From: Eubacteriaceae bacterium
GTDB lineage: Bacteria; Bacillota; Clostridia; Lachnospirales; Lachnospiraceae
Reading direction: 5' to 3'
Length of the DNA: 64,000 bases
NCBI GenBank assembly: GCA_910574915.1
Contig: CAJTCR010000023.1
Location: 1-64,000, forward strand
Part shown: piece by piece, positions 7,876-17,101 of the stretch
Numbering within the stretch: position 1 is the stretch's first letter
Layout: each line of letters starts with the position of its first letter
Made by a program: the position numbers and the translations under genes
Notes under the pieces: generated by a model
Databases searched by the model: none
What the model was told of the DNA's origin: nothing
Seen by the model: the letters and a program-made list of their open reading frames with translations, nothing else

Positions 7876-9432
7876 ATGGAAGAAAAGATACAAATAACGA
7901 GCCAGGTACAAAAAAATAAAAAACAGCACACAGGGAAAGTATACCTCGTCGGTGCCGGACCGTCTGACCCGGAGCTTCTTACATTAAAGGGTCTGCGTGT
8001 GCTCAAAAAGGCGCAGGTCGTTATATACGATGCGCTTATTGGGCATGGGATCTATGCGATGATTCCTCAGGAGGCGGCGAAAATCGCAGCCGGAAAGCGG
8101 GCGGGCAGCCATACGATGACGCAGGAGGAGATCAACCGGCTGATTTTAGAGAAGGCGCAAGAGGGAAAGTGCGTAGTGCGGTTAAAGGGCGGCGACCCGT
8201 TTTTATTTGGCAGGGGCGCTGAGGAGTTAGCGCTTTTAATTAAACACCAGATCCCGTTTGAGATCGTGCCGGGCGTGACATCTGCGGTTGCGGTGCCGGC
8301 TTATGCAGGGATTCCGGTGACCTGCCGGGGCGTCTCTTCTGGCGTACATATACTGACCGGGCATAAAAAGCAGGGAGAACCGCTGGATATCGATTTTTCA
8401 TCGCTTGTCCGTGCGGGCGGGACGTACGTATTTTTAATGGGCATGACGGCGCTGCATGAGATTGCCGCCGGGTTTTTGCAGGCGGGAATGCCGCCGCAGA
8501 CGCCTGCCGCGGTGATTTCACAGGGCACGGGCGCCAGGCAAAAAAGTGTGGCAGCTTCGCTGGCTGACATGGAAAAGGAAGTGGCAAGGCAGCGGATCAA
8601 GGCGCCTGCGGTAATTGTAATCGGGGAAGTGGCTGCCTGTGGAAAGCGGTATGCGTGGCGGGAAAAGCTGTGTTTGGCAGGCTGTCGGATACTGGTGACC
8701 AGGCCGGCTGACCGCAGCGGGGCGCTTGCCGGGCTGCTGCGGGAGCAGGGGGCGGAAGTGTTGGAAATACCGTCGATTCGTACCAGGATCAGGGACGTAG
8801 GGGCACAGCTTTTGGAAGTGCTTGCGCAGATTGAGACGTATCGGTATGTGGTGTTTACTTCCCCGGCAGGCGTGGAGTACTTTTTTGAGCTGCTGGACGG
8901 GATGGAGCTGGATGTGCGCTGCCTGGGGCAGGTGAAGATTGCCGCCATTGGCAGCGCGACAGGCAGTGCGTTAAAAAAACACGGGCTGCGCCCAGAGCTT
9001 ATGCCAGACCGCTATCACAGCAAAGCGCTTGGAGAGCTGCTTCATGCGTCGCTAGAAGACGGGGACAGGGTGCTGCTGCTTCGTTCCTCGATCGGCAGCA
9101 GGGAGCTGGTAGCACAGATCCAGGCGGAAAAGGACATCGGCGTTACCGACCTTGCGATTTATGATACTGTCTGTCCAGGGGATATGACACAGGCAGCATG
9201 GCTAGACGAAGGAGAGATCGATCTTGTGATGTTTACAAGCGCGTCTACTGTCCGCGGGTTTGTGGAGATGACGCAGGGAGCAGATTATACGAAGGTGCGC
9301 GCGGTATGCATTGGGCAGGTGACAGCAGACCAGGCTGCTTTGTATGGAATGCAGGTGCATATTTGCGAAAAGGAGACGATTGAGCATATGGCGGACTGCG
9401 CCGCTGAGCTTTTTAAAACAATGAAATTATAA
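7876..9432 (+). CDS. cobA-hemD: Uroporphyrinogen-III C-methyltransferase / uroporphyrinogen-III synthase fusion
   Basis: A 518-aa bifunctional protein. Residues about 20-255 are a SAM-dependent uroporphyrinogen-III methyltransferase (GKVYLVGAGPSDPELLTLKG, VRLKGGDPFLFGRG, PGVTSAVAVPAYAGIPVTCR), which makes precorrin-2 for sirohaem and cobalamin. Residues about 260-518 are HemD, which cyclises hydroxymethylbilane (ILVTRPADRSGALAGLLREQ, YVVFTSPAGVEYFF, CIGQVTADQAALYGM). The fusion is common in Clostridia. It heads a run with hemB and hemL. ATG 7876 has only a weak upstream GGGCGG site. No hemA or hemC lies nearby, so those steps must be encoded elsewhere. Confidence 0.95.
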   Translation: MEEKIQITSQVQKNKKQHTGKVYLVGAGPSDPELLTLKGLRVLKKAQVVIYDALIGHGIYAMIPQEAAKIAAGKRAGSHTMTQEEINRLILEKAQEGKCVVRLKGGDPFLFGRGAEELALLIKHQIPFEIVPGVTSAVAVPAYAGIPVTCRGVSSGVHILTGHKKQGEPLDIDFSSLVRAGGTYVFLMGMTALHEIAAGFLQAGMPPQTPAAVISQGTGARQKSVAASLADMEKEVARQRIKAPAVIVIGEVAACGKRYAWREKLCLAGCRILVTRPADRSGALAGLLREQGAEVLEIPSIRTRIRDVGAQLLEVLAQIETYRYVVFTSPAGVEYFFELLDGMELDVRCLGQVKIAAIGSATGSALKKHGLRPELMPDRYHSKALGELLHASLEDGDRVLLLRSSIGSRELVAQIQAEKDIGVTDLAIYDTVCPGDMTQAAWLDEGEIDLVMFTSASTVRGFVEMTQGADYTKVRAVCIGQVTADQAALYGMQVHICEKETIEHMADCAAELFKTMKL

Positions 9433-9465
9433 TAAAAAATAGGATGATAGAAAGAAGAATAAAAG

Positions 9466-10452
9466 ATGACAGAGCTTATAAAAAGGCCAAGGCGCCTGCG
9501 GATGCATTCCGTGCTGCGCAAAATGGTGCGGGAGACGCGCATGGATGCGTCGTCGCTTGTTTATCCGATCTTTGTGACAGAAGGAGAAAAGAAAAAAGAA
9601 GAAATCCCGTCGATGCCCGGGCAGTACCGCTACAGTGTGGACGGTATGGGGGAAAAGCTGGCAAAGCTTGCAGACGCGGGAGTTCGCTGCGTACTGCTTT
9701 TTGGCATTCCAGGGGAAAAGGATGAGAAAGGAAGCGGCGCCTTCGCGTCCGACGGAATTGTGCAGCGGGCGCTGCGCCGGGCAAAGCAGGAGTTTCCGGG
9801 GATGTATTTTATGGCGGATTTATGCATGTGCGAATATACATCGCACGGGCACTGCGGGATATTGTGCGGGAACGATGTGGACAATGACAAGACACTGGAA
9901 TATCTGGCGCAGATCGCTGTGTCGCAGGCGCAGGCGGGGGCGGATTTAATTGCGCCTTCGGATATGATGGACGGGCGGATTGCAGCGGTTCGAAAGGCGC
10001 TCGACAAAAATGGTTATGCCAATGTGCCGATAATGTCGTATGCGGCAAAGTTTGCATCATCTTTCTATGGGCCGTTTCGCGAAGCGGCAGATTCCGCTCC
10101 GGCATTTGGCGACCGCAAGACGTACCAGATGGACTACCACAACCGCAGGGAAGCGTTAAAAGAAGTGGCGCTTGATCTGGAAGAAGGCGCGGACATTGTA
10201 ATGGTAAAGCCTGCGATGGCGTATGCCGACCTGATCCGGGAAGTGCGTGAGCTTGCCGACGTACCGGTGGCAGCGTACAGTGTCAGCGGCGAATATTCGA
10301 TGATAAAGGCGGCTGCTGCGGCAGGATGGATCGAAGAGGAGGCGCTTATGATCGAGGCTGCGGTGTGCGCCTACCGTGCCGGGGCAGGCATTTATATCAG
10401 CTATTTTGCGCAAGAACTGGCAGAATGTATGCGGGAGGGAAAATTAGGATGA
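9466..10452 (+). CDS. hemB: Delta-aminolevulinic acid dehydratase (porphobilinogen synthase)
   Basis: A 328-aa enzyme that condenses two 5-aminolevulinate molecules to porphobilinogen. Diagnostic segments: RRLRMHSVLRKMVRET at the start, LVYPIFVTEG, the cysteine-rich metal site DLCMCEYTSHGHCG, and the two Schiff-base lysines in SYAAKFASSFYGPFR and MVKPAMAYADLIR. The length is standard. It starts 33 bp after the cobA-hemD fusion, and its stop overlaps the hemL start by 4 bp (ATGA), so the three genes are one operon. Confidence 0.97.
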   Translation: MTELIKRPRRLRMHSVLRKMVRETRMDASSLVYPIFVTEGEKKKEEIPSMPGQYRYSVDGMGEKLAKLADAGVRCVLLFGIPGEKDEKGSGAFASDGIVQRALRRAKQEFPGMYFMADLCMCEYTSHGHCGILCGNDVDNDKTLEYLAQIAVSQAQAGADLIAPSDMMDGRIAAVRKALDKNGYANVPIMSYAAKFASSFYGPFREAADSAPAFGDRKTYQMDYHNRREALKEVALDLEEGADIVMVKPAMAYADLIREVRELADVPVAAYSVSGEYSMIKAAAAAGWIEEEALMIEAAVCAYRAGAGIYISYFAQELAECMREGKLG

Positions 10453-11726
10453 TTACTAGGTCCAAACAAATGTTTGAACAGGCAAAACGCTATCTGCCGG
10501 GCGGGGTCAATTCTCCGGTACGTGCGTTTGGTTCGATCGGGGAGGTGCCGCGTTTTATTAAAAAAGCGGACGCCGCATATGTGTGGGACGAGGACGGCAA
10601 CCGCTATATCGACTATGTAGGCTCCTGGGGGCCGATGCTTTTGGGGCACAACCACCCGGAAATTTTAAAAAGTGTGACGAAAGCGTGTACACAGGGATTA
10701 AGCTACGGCGCCGCGACCTGGATTGAGGTGGAAGCGGCAAAGCTCGTGTGCGAGATGGTGCCTTCTGTGGAAATGGTGCGCATGGTAAGCTCCGGCACCG
10801 AAGCGGTTATGAGCGCGGTACGCACGGCAAGAGGCTATACGCACAGGGATAAAATTGTAAAATTTGAAGGCTGCTACCACGGGCATTCGGACGCGCTGCT
10901 GGCAAAAGCAGGCTCCGGCGTGCTGACCCAGGGGATGCCAGACAGCGCGGGCGTGCCAAAGGGCTGCACACAGGATACGCTTTTGGCAGCGTATAACGAC
11001 TTGGACGGCGTAAAAGCGCATTTTGCACGCGAAGGCGAACAGATTGCGGCCGTTGTCGTGGAGCCTGTTGCGGCGAATATGGGGGTTATCCTGCCAAAGC
11101 CCGGCTTTTTGGAAGGGCTGCGCAGCCTTTGCACGCAGTACGGCGCGCTGCTTATTTTTGACGAGGTGATTACGGGGTTTCGCCTTCATACAGGCGGCGC
11201 GCAGCAGGTGTTTGGCGTGATGCCGGATCTGACGGCGTTTGGCAAGATTATCGGTGCGGGGATGCCGGTCGGCGCTTATGGGGGAAGGCGCTGCGTGATG
11301 GAGGTCGTAGCGCCGCTTGGCGATGTATACCAGGCGGGGACGTTAAGCGGCAATCCGGTCGCGATGGCGGCAGGCGTATGTATGCTGCGGCTGCTTTTGG
11401 AAAATCCGCATATTTATGACACGCTCAATGAAAACGGAACGTATTTTTTCACAAAGCTTCTGGAAATCGTACGCAAGGCTGGCTGCCCTTACCAGGTGAA
11501 CTATGTAGGGTCGCTGGGCTGCCTGTTTTTTACAAACGAACAGCCGACGGATTACAAAAGTGCGAAAACCTCCGATACAAAGGCTTACGGGGCGTATTGC
11601 AGGTATATGCTCAATCACGGCGTATACCTTGCGCCAGCACAGTTTGAAGCAATTTTTTTATCTGCGGCGCATACGAAAAAACTGCTGGATGAAACGCTAC
11701 AGATCGCAGAAGGCTATTTTGCATAA
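10449..11726 (+). CDS. hemL: Glutamate-1-semialdehyde 2,1-aminomutase
   Basis: A 425-aa PLP enzyme that turns glutamate-1-semialdehyde into 5-aminolevulinate in the C5 pathway. It begins MITRSKQMFEQAKRYLPGGV with VNSPVRAF, both hallmarks. Further marks are VSSGTEAVMSAVRTARG, KFEGCYHGHSDALL, LIFDEVITGFR, and the PLP lysine K266 in FGKIIGAGMPVGAYGG. ATG 10449 is preceded by GGGAGGG and overlaps the hemB stop; a longer in-frame start would lie deep inside hemB. Its presence shows that the organism makes ALA from glutamyl-tRNA, yet hemA (glutamyl-tRNA reductase) is not in the window. Confidence 0.97.
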   Translation: MITRSKQMFEQAKRYLPGGVNSPVRAFGSIGEVPRFIKKADAAYVWDEDGNRYIDYVGSWGPMLLGHNHPEILKSVTKACTQGLSYGAATWIEVEAAKLVCEMVPSVEMVRMVSSGTEAVMSAVRTARGYTHRDKIVKFEGCYHGHSDALLAKAGSGVLTQGMPDSAGVPKGCTQDTLLAAYNDLDGVKAHFAREGEQIAAVVVEPVAANMGVILPKPGFLEGLRSLCTQYGALLIFDEVITGFRLHTGGAQQVFGVMPDLTAFGKIIGAGMPVGAYGGRRCVMEVVAPLGDVYQAGTLSGNPVAMAAGVCMLRLLLENPHIYDTLNENGTYFFTKLLEIVRKAGCPYQVNYVGSLGCLFFTNEQPTDYKSAKTSDTKAYGAYCRYMLNHGVYLAPAQFEAIFLSAAHTKKLLDETLQIAEGYFA

Positions 11727-11807
11727 AATTTTGCATTGCATATTTCGACAAAGTTGTTTATAGTAAATAGTAAAGAGCATACTAAGGAATAGAAACGGAA
11801 TACGCGT

Positions 11808-12554
11808 ATGAATACCCAGGATCAGCCACATGTGGAAAAAATGAATAAAAACAGTAGGAAAAAGGGAAACTGGAAGAAACAAAGATCACGGCAGGCGGGG
11901 ATTTTAAAAAGTATGGTCGTTGTATCGGGCGCCGTTGCCGTCCTGTTATTTGCTGTTGTTTTGCACAGGCTGTACGTAAACAGTCATGCCGATGCAGATA
12001 AGGAAAACCGCGGCAGGGTTCTTTTGGAGGGGGAGGGGAAAATCCCAAGGCCAAAGCTTGATGTCGACCTTTTGACCGTAAATGAGTATTCCAGGCCGGG
12101 GACGCCGCTTGCAAAAGTAAAAGGCGTGGTCATTCATTATACGGCAAATCCGGGCACAGGCGCGAGGGCGAACCGGAATTACTTTGAAGGGCTTAAGGAT
12201 TCGCATGTGACAAAGGCGAGCAGCCATTTTGTAATCGGGCTGGACGGGGAGATCGTACAGTGTATCCCAAGCAGTGAGATTGCGTATGCTTCGAACGAGC
12301 GCAATCAGGATACGCTTGCGATCGAATGCTGCATCGAAGACGATACCGGAAGATTTAATCAAAGGACGTATCAGTCTGCGGTGCATCTGACAGCCTGGCT
12401 GGTCGAGCATTTCGGCCTGCGCACGCAAGACGTGATCCGGCATTTTGATGTGACCGGCAAGCCCTGCCCGAAATATTTTGTAGATTTTCCTTCTGCGTGG
12501 GAGCAGTTTCTTTCGGATGTGCAGGATTATTTGGTATCATACGGAGTATTTTAG
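11808..12554 (+). CDS. N-acetylmuramoyl-L-alanine amidase (amidase_2 family), membrane-anchored
   Basis: A 248-aa protein. The first 30 residues are basic, followed by a membrane segment at about 35-55 (VVVSGAVAVLLFAVVLHRLY), then a peptidoglycan amidase domain. Zinc-ligand regions are visible: VKGVVIHYTANPG for the first His, and VIRHFDVTGKPCPKYF for the second His and the Cys. SSHFVIGLDGEIVQCIP and NQDTLAIECC complete the amidase_2 pattern. It should cleave the bond between N-acetylmuramate and L-alanine outside the membrane. It lies 23 bp before the methyltransferase gene and may be transcribed with it; the reason for that pairing is not obvious. Confidence 0.92.
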   Translation: MNTQDQPHVEKMNKNSRKKGNWKKQRSRQAGILKSMVVVSGAVAVLLFAVVLHRLYVNSHADADKENRGRVLLEGEGKIPRPKLDVDLLTVNEYSRPGTPLAKVKGVVIHYTANPGTGARANRNYFEGLKDSHVTKASSHFVIGLDGEIVQCIPSSEIAYASNERNQDTLAIECCIEDDTGRFNQRTYQSAVHLTAWLVEHFGLRTQDVIRHFDVTGKPCPKYFVDFPSAWEQFLSDVQDYLVSYGVF

Positions 12555-12577
12555 CAAAGGGATAATAGGAGAGACAT

Positions 12578-14095
12578 ATGCAGAAAGTATACGAAGCCTT
12601 AAAACAGGGCAGCGATGTCCGCAATCATTTGATTCAGCTAAAACAGATGTTAAAGGAAGAAGGAGCACTGGAAGAATATCTGTCAATGACCGAGGATGAT
12701 GAGCTGATCGCATCCTTTTTACAGGACGAAGACCCCAAGACGCGCAAAAACGCGGCGCTTGTGCTGGGACTTTTGCAGAGTCAGGAAAGCATCGATAAAA
12801 TATGGGAGGCATATGTATCGGAGACGCAGCTTTTTGTCAAAGGCGCTTATTTGTCGGCGATCCAGAAGCTGGACTGCAAGGCATATAAGGCACAGATCAA
12901 AAAGCATTACCAAAATCTGCTTGCCTATGAGCCTGCCGAGGAAGAAAAAAAACATATCCAGGACGAGTTAAAGGAGCTTCGAAGGCTGGTGATCCAGTTT
13001 GACGGCGGGATCAGCAGGCATCCGTTTTGCGGGTTTGACAAGCCGCGGGATTTTATTTTAACGACGCTGAAAAATTATCAGGACACGACGGGGGTGCAGG
13101 TGGAATCAGGAGCCACCCGGATGATTCCTATGGGCGTGCAGGTCGTGGGCGGCAATATCAAAGAGGCGCTCAAGATCCGTACGTTTCGTGAGATCTTGTT
13201 TACCCTGCGCTGTGAAAAGAATCTGCCGCCGCAGCCGTCTGTCATTGCAAAGGAGCTGGCAAAATCCAACCTTACCAGGCTGATTGGCAGCCTTCATGAG
13301 GGGGAGGCGCCGTTTTATTTCAGGCTGGAGATCCGCGCGGATATGCCGCTGGAAAAAAAGAGCACATTCGCCAAAAAGCTGGCTGCGGAGATTGAGCAGC
13401 GGACAAAGCATTTTCTTGTCAATTCTACCGAACATTATGAGGTCGAGATTCGCCTTGTGCAAAACCGCAACGGCGGATTTTATCCATGTATTAAGCTGTT
13501 TACGATCCCGATGAAGCGGTTTGCCTACCGCAAATATACGACGTCTGCTTCCATGCACCCGTCGCTTGCGGCGCTGCTCGCAGAGCTTTCGTCTAACTGG
13601 CTGAAAGAACGCGCCAGGGTGCTGGACGCTTTCTGCGGCACGGGGACGCTTTTGATGGAGCGTATTTACGCGCTTCCGGTGCGCAGCGCATACGCGCTTG
13701 ATATATTCAGCGAAGCGATCCAGGGCGCGCGGGAAAACGCCGGGATCGCACATATGAATATTAATTTTGCGCAGCGCAGCTTTTTTGAATTTTCACATGA
13801 GATGAAATTTGACGAGATCTGGGCAGACCCTCCAGTGCGCGGCAAAAAGACGAAAGAAGAGCAGGACGAGTTTTACTGCCGGTTTTTTGAAAAGGTGCAG
13901 ACGCTGCTGCCGGAATATGGCAGAATCTTTTTATTCAGCAACGAAAACGGCATGGTAAAAAAATATCTCCGCCTGCATAAAAAACTGCATTTAAAACAGG
14001 AATTTTGTATCCGCGAAAAGGACGGCGCGTATTTTTATATTATAGAAATGCGCACGCCAAAGGAAACGCAAGAGCCGGAGGAAGATGGACAATGA
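12578..14095 (+). CDS. Class I SAM-dependent RNA/DNA methyltransferase with N-terminal HEAT-like helices
   Basis: A 505-aa protein. The first 130 residues are helical with HEAT-like pattern (IASFLQDEDPKTRKNAALVL, then ESIDKIWEAYVSE). A middle region (about 230-330) looks THUMP-like. The C-terminus is a Rossmann methyltransferase of the RlmL/TRM11/UPF0020 kind: RVLDAFCGTGTLLMERIYAL binds SAM, SAYALDIFSEAIQGARENA is motif II, and IWADPPVRGKK is the catalytic motif IV (DPP-type, as in N-methyltransferases on guanosine). It likely methylates rRNA or tRNA. The HEAT region is an unusual addition. TAGGAGAG precedes the ATG. Confidence 0.82.
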   Translation: MQKVYEALKQGSDVRNHLIQLKQMLKEEGALEEYLSMTEDDELIASFLQDEDPKTRKNAALVLGLLQSQESIDKIWEAYVSETQLFVKGAYLSAIQKLDCKAYKAQIKKHYQNLLAYEPAEEEKKHIQDELKELRRLVIQFDGGISRHPFCGFDKPRDFILTTLKNYQDTTGVQVESGATRMIPMGVQVVGGNIKEALKIRTFREILFTLRCEKNLPPQPSVIAKELAKSNLTRLIGSLHEGEAPFYFRLEIRADMPLEKKSTFAKKLAAEIEQRTKHFLVNSTEHYEVEIRLVQNRNGGFYPCIKLFTIPMKRFAYRKYTTSASMHPSLAALLAELSSNWLKERARVLDAFCGTGTLLMERIYALPVRSAYALDIFSEAIQGARENAGIAHMNINFAQRSFFEFSHEMKFDEIWADPPVRGKKTKEEQDEFYCRFFEKVQTLLPEYGRIFLFSNENGMVKKYLRLHKKLHLKQEFCIREKDGAYFYIIEMRTPKETQEPEEDGQ

Positions 14096-14107
14096 TAAGG
14101 AGTTTTT

Positions 14108-14698
14108 ATGCCGAATGTGATTGTGGTGGAAGGATATTCTTTTACAGATGAAAACATGGCAAGACAGGCGCAGACCGAGGCAGAGGGCGTTCGTTATGTC
14201 AAGGCAAGGACGGATCTGTCAAAGCCTGACCAGGTATTTAATGTATATCACAGGCTGCTGCATGATAGGATGTTTCAGACGCCGGTCGGCTATGCGTACC
14301 TCAAGGAGATGCAGGACTATTTAAAGACGATGCCCGGCATACGCAGCGAAGACATCCGTCCGATCCCGGTTGCGCCAAGCCTTGTGGTCAGCGATACCAA
14401 GGGGATTACACAGCGCTTTCAAAGGCGGCTGGAAAAAGAGCAGAACAAGCTGCGCATATCGATTGTGGCAAATTTCGCGTTTGTGCTTTCGATTTTAATT
14501 ATGTTTTTAATCACGGCTACGAGCGGCCAGACGACGATTTTAAATTACGAAAAAAAAATCCAGGATCAGTATGCGCAGTGGGAGCAGGAGCTTACCCAGC
14601 GGGAAAAAGCGATCCGGGAAGAGGAGCAGGAACTGGAGCTGGATTTTGATACGGTGCTTGACGACGAAGAAGAAAAAGAATTGCAGGAATTAGAATGA
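14108..14698 (+). CDS. Hypothetical single-pass membrane protein with acidic coiled-coil tail
   Basis: A 196-aa protein not recognised by family. Residues 1-115 are soluble and would be cytoplasmic (MPNVIVVEGYSFTDENMARQ). A membrane segment runs about 121-138 (IVANFAFVLSILIMFLI). The tail (about 145-196) is a charged heptad-like stretch rich in Glu and Gln ending in an acidic run. AAGGAG precedes ATG 14108, 12 bp after the methyltransferase stop, so they are probably co-transcribed. Similar small proteins occur beside this methyltransferase type in Lachnospiraceae, as far as I recall; the function is unknown. Confidence 0.7.
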   Translation: MPNVIVVEGYSFTDENMARQAQTEAEGVRYVKARTDLSKPDQVFNVYHRLLHDRMFQTPVGYAYLKEMQDYLKTMPGIRSEDIRPIPVAPSLVVSDTKGITQRFQRRLEKEQNKLRISIVANFAFVLSILIMFLITATSGQTTILNYEKKIQDQYAQWEQELTQREKAIREEEQELELDFDTVLDDEEEKELQELE

Positions 14699-14766
14699 AG
14701 CACACATTTTTTTCATAATCCTGTGTTAAGATAAGAAAAATTCGAAGTGCAGGCGAGGGACAAAAA

Positions 14767-15459
14767 GTGGAAAAATTAAAAATTCTTGTAGTGGATGATG
14801 AAAGCAGAATGCGCAAGCTGGTGCGTGATTTTCTTGTAAAGCAGAATTTTGAAGTGCTAGAAGCCGGCGATGGAGAAGCGGCGTTAGACTTGTTTTACCA
14901 GGAGAAAAATATAGCGCTTTTGATTTTAGACGTGATGATGCCGAAGATGAACGGCTGGGAAGTGTGCAAAGAGGTGCGGGAAAACTCCAGGGTGCCGATT
15001 ATCATGCTTACGGCAAAAGGCGATGAAAGCGACGAGCTGCTTGGGTTTGAGCTGGGCGTGGACGAATATATTTCCAAGCCGTTTAGTCCAAAGATCCTGG
15101 TTGCCAGGGTAGAGGCGATCTTAAGGCGGTCGAATAAGCTGGCGGCAGAAGGACAGGCAGTGGAGACGGGCGGCATTTTAATTGATAAAGCGGCGCACCT
15201 GGTGACCGTCGACGGGCAGCGGATGGAATTAAGCTATAAGGAATTTGAGCTGTTATCGTATTTTGTAGAAAACGAAGGGATTGCGCTGTCGCGGGAGAAG
15301 ATTTTAAACCATGTATGGAATTACGACTATTTTGGCGATGCCAGGACGATTGATACCCATGTTAAAAAGCTGCGTTCAAAAATGGGGGCTAAGGGAGATT
15401 ATATTAAGACGATCTGGGGCATGGGCTATAAATTTGAAGTAGGCAAAGACAGGGCGTGA
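14767..15459 (+). CDS. OmpR/PhoB-family response regulator
   Basis: A 230-aa response regulator. The receiver domain covers residues 1-120: acidic pair VVDDE, phospho-acceptor D55 in LLILDVMMPKMNGW, the Thr in MLTAKG and the Lys in YISKPFSP. The winged-helix DNA-binding domain covers about 130-228 (LSYKEFELLSYFVENEG, then REKILNHVWNYDYFGDAR and VKKLRSKMG). The start codon is GTG 14767, with GAGGG 7 bases upstream. It forms a pair with the histidine kinase 8 bp downstream. The target genes are not visible; the adjacent lipoprotein is a candidate. Confidence 0.95.
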   Translation: MEKLKILVVDDESRMRKLVRDFLVKQNFEVLEAGDGEAALDLFYQEKNIALLILDVMMPKMNGWEVCKEVRENSRVPIIMLTAKGDESDELLGFELGVDEYISKPFSPKILVARVEAILRRSNKLAAEGQAVETGGILIDKAAHLVTVDGQRMELSYKEFELLSYFVENEGIALSREKILNHVWNYDYFGDARTIDTHVKKLRSKMGAKGDYIKTIWGMGYKFEVGKDRA

Positions 15460-15466
15460 CCGTTTT

Positions 15467-17023
15467 ATGAAAGAGCTGATGTATAAATTATGGCAGGAAA
15501 AAACGCGCAGAAAGCTGCAAAAAAATACAGGGGAATGGAACGAAAGCCATTCCCTGACAGGACAGGTTTCGTTTGCCATGATTGCGCTTGTGGCGGGCAC
15601 TGTCCTGCTCTGCCTGATCTTAAATACCTTATTTTTGGGCCAGTACTATATATGGAACAAGTCGAAAATCTTATCCAACAGCTATTATAAAATCAATGCG
15701 GCGGCACAGGACGGCACGCTCGACAGCGGAGCGTTTGATATCGAATTTGAGCGGATCTGCGTCAACAACAACCTGACGATTATGATTATCAATCCCGACC
15801 AGACGGTCGTGCGTTCTTCGGTGAGCGATACACAGACGATGCTGAAATATTTTATGGAACTGTTAATCAGCATGAGCGAGACATCACCCAAGAAGTTTGT
15901 GATTCAAAAGCGCCAGGACGTGCGCATGGAGTCGGACTATCTGGTGATGTGGGGCGTGCTGTCGGACGGAAAGCTGATTATCGCGCGTTCTGCGCTTGAG
16001 AGTATTCATGAAAGCAGCGACCTGACAAACCGGTTTTTATTTATGATCGGCGGGATCGCGATTGTGTGCGGGGCAGTCATTGCAGGCATTATCACGCGCA
16101 GGATTACAAACCCGATCCTGGAACTGGCAGAGCTGTCCGCGCGTATGACAGATCTGGACTTTGACGCAAAATATATGCCAAGAAAGCAGCAAAATGAGAT
16201 TGACCTTTTGGGCGTGTGCATGAACGATATGTCGGAAAAGCTCGAACAGACGATCTCGGAATTAAAGCGGGCGAATAACGAGCTGATGCTCGACAATGAG
16301 CGAAAGACTCAGATCGATGAAATGCGTAAGGAGTTTTTGTCAAATGTTTCTCATGAGCTGAAAACGCCGCTGGCGCTGATTCAGGGCTATGCGGAGGGCT
16401 TGCAGGAGTATATTAACGACGACGCGGAGAGCCGGGAATTTTACTGCGAGGTCATTATGGACGAGGCGGATAAAATGAACCAGATGGTAAAAAAGCTGCT
16501 GACGTTAAACCACCTGGAATTTGGGGACGAGGCGGTGTCGATGGAGCGTTTTGACCTGACGGAGCTGATCGAAGGCGTGATCAGCGCGTCTTCGATTTTA
16601 ATTCAGCAAAATGGGATAGAGGTTCGTTTTGACGGCAGCCAGCCGATGTATGTCTGGGCGGACGAATTTAAAATCGAAGAGGTGATTACGAACTTTTTAA
16701 GCAATGCGATTCACTATGCCATGTATGAAAAAAGGATCGATGTTTTTTATACTATTAGGGAAGACTGTGTCAGAGTCAGCGTGTTTAATACCGGAGACCC
16801 GATTCCGCAGGACGACCTGGAAAAGGTCTGGATCAAATTTTACAAGGTGGACAAGGCGCGCACGCGCGAATACGGCGGCAGCGGCATCGGATTGTCGATT
16901 GTAAAGGCGATTATGGATTCGCTAAACAGGCAGTGCGGCGTGATCAACAGGGACGGCGGCGTGGAGTTTTGGATGGAGCTGGACAGAAAGAATGAAGAAA
17001 TTGTGAAAGAAACCATTGCCTAA
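15467..17023 (+). CDS. Sensor histidine kinase with HAMP domain
   Basis: A 518-aa membrane kinase. TM1 is at about 34-58 and TM2 at about 187-210, with an extracytoplasmic sensor loop of about 130 residues between them. A HAMP domain follows (ITRRITNPILELAELSARMT), then the HisKA dimerisation helix with phospho-acceptor H296 in SNVSHELKTPLAL, and the ATPase domain with N box NFLSNAIHYAM, a GDPIP G1 box and GGSGIGLSIVKAI. It phosphorylates the regulator encoded just upstream. The ligand is unknown. A weak ribosome binding site and 8-bp spacing suggest translational coupling. Confidence 0.95.
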   Translation: MKELMYKLWQEKTRRKLQKNTGEWNESHSLTGQVSFAMIALVAGTVLLCLILNTLFLGQYYIWNKSKILSNSYYKINAAAQDGTLDSGAFDIEFERICVNNNLTIMIINPDQTVVRSSVSDTQTMLKYFMELLISMSETSPKKFVIQKRQDVRMESDYLVMWGVLSDGKLIIARSALESIHESSDLTNRFLFMIGGIAIVCGAVIAGIITRRITNPILELAELSARMTDLDFDAKYMPRKQQNEIDLLGVCMNDMSEKLEQTISELKRANNELMLDNERKTQIDEMRKEFLSNVSHELKTPLALIQGYAEGLQEYINDDAESREFYCEVIMDEADKMNQMVKKLLTLNHLEFGDEAVSMERFDLTELIEGVISASSILIQQNGIEVRFDGSQPMYVWADEFKIEEVITNFLSNAIHYAMYEKRIDVFYTIREDCVRVSVFNTGDPIPQDDLEKVWIKFYKVDKARTREYGGSGIGLSIVKAIMDSLNRQCGVINRDGGVEFWMELDRKNEEIVKETIA

Positions 17024-17101
17024 TCGATTTAAAAATGTTAACATATACAGTAGCATAGTATCTATATACAAATGCATTATTTAGTGCACAGGAGTAAGCA
17101 G

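Noticed and set aside
10326-10448. Longer N-terminus for HemL
   Set aside because: It would lie in another frame within hemB, and the HemL family begins at the MITRSKQMFEQA segment after a clear GGGAGGG site.
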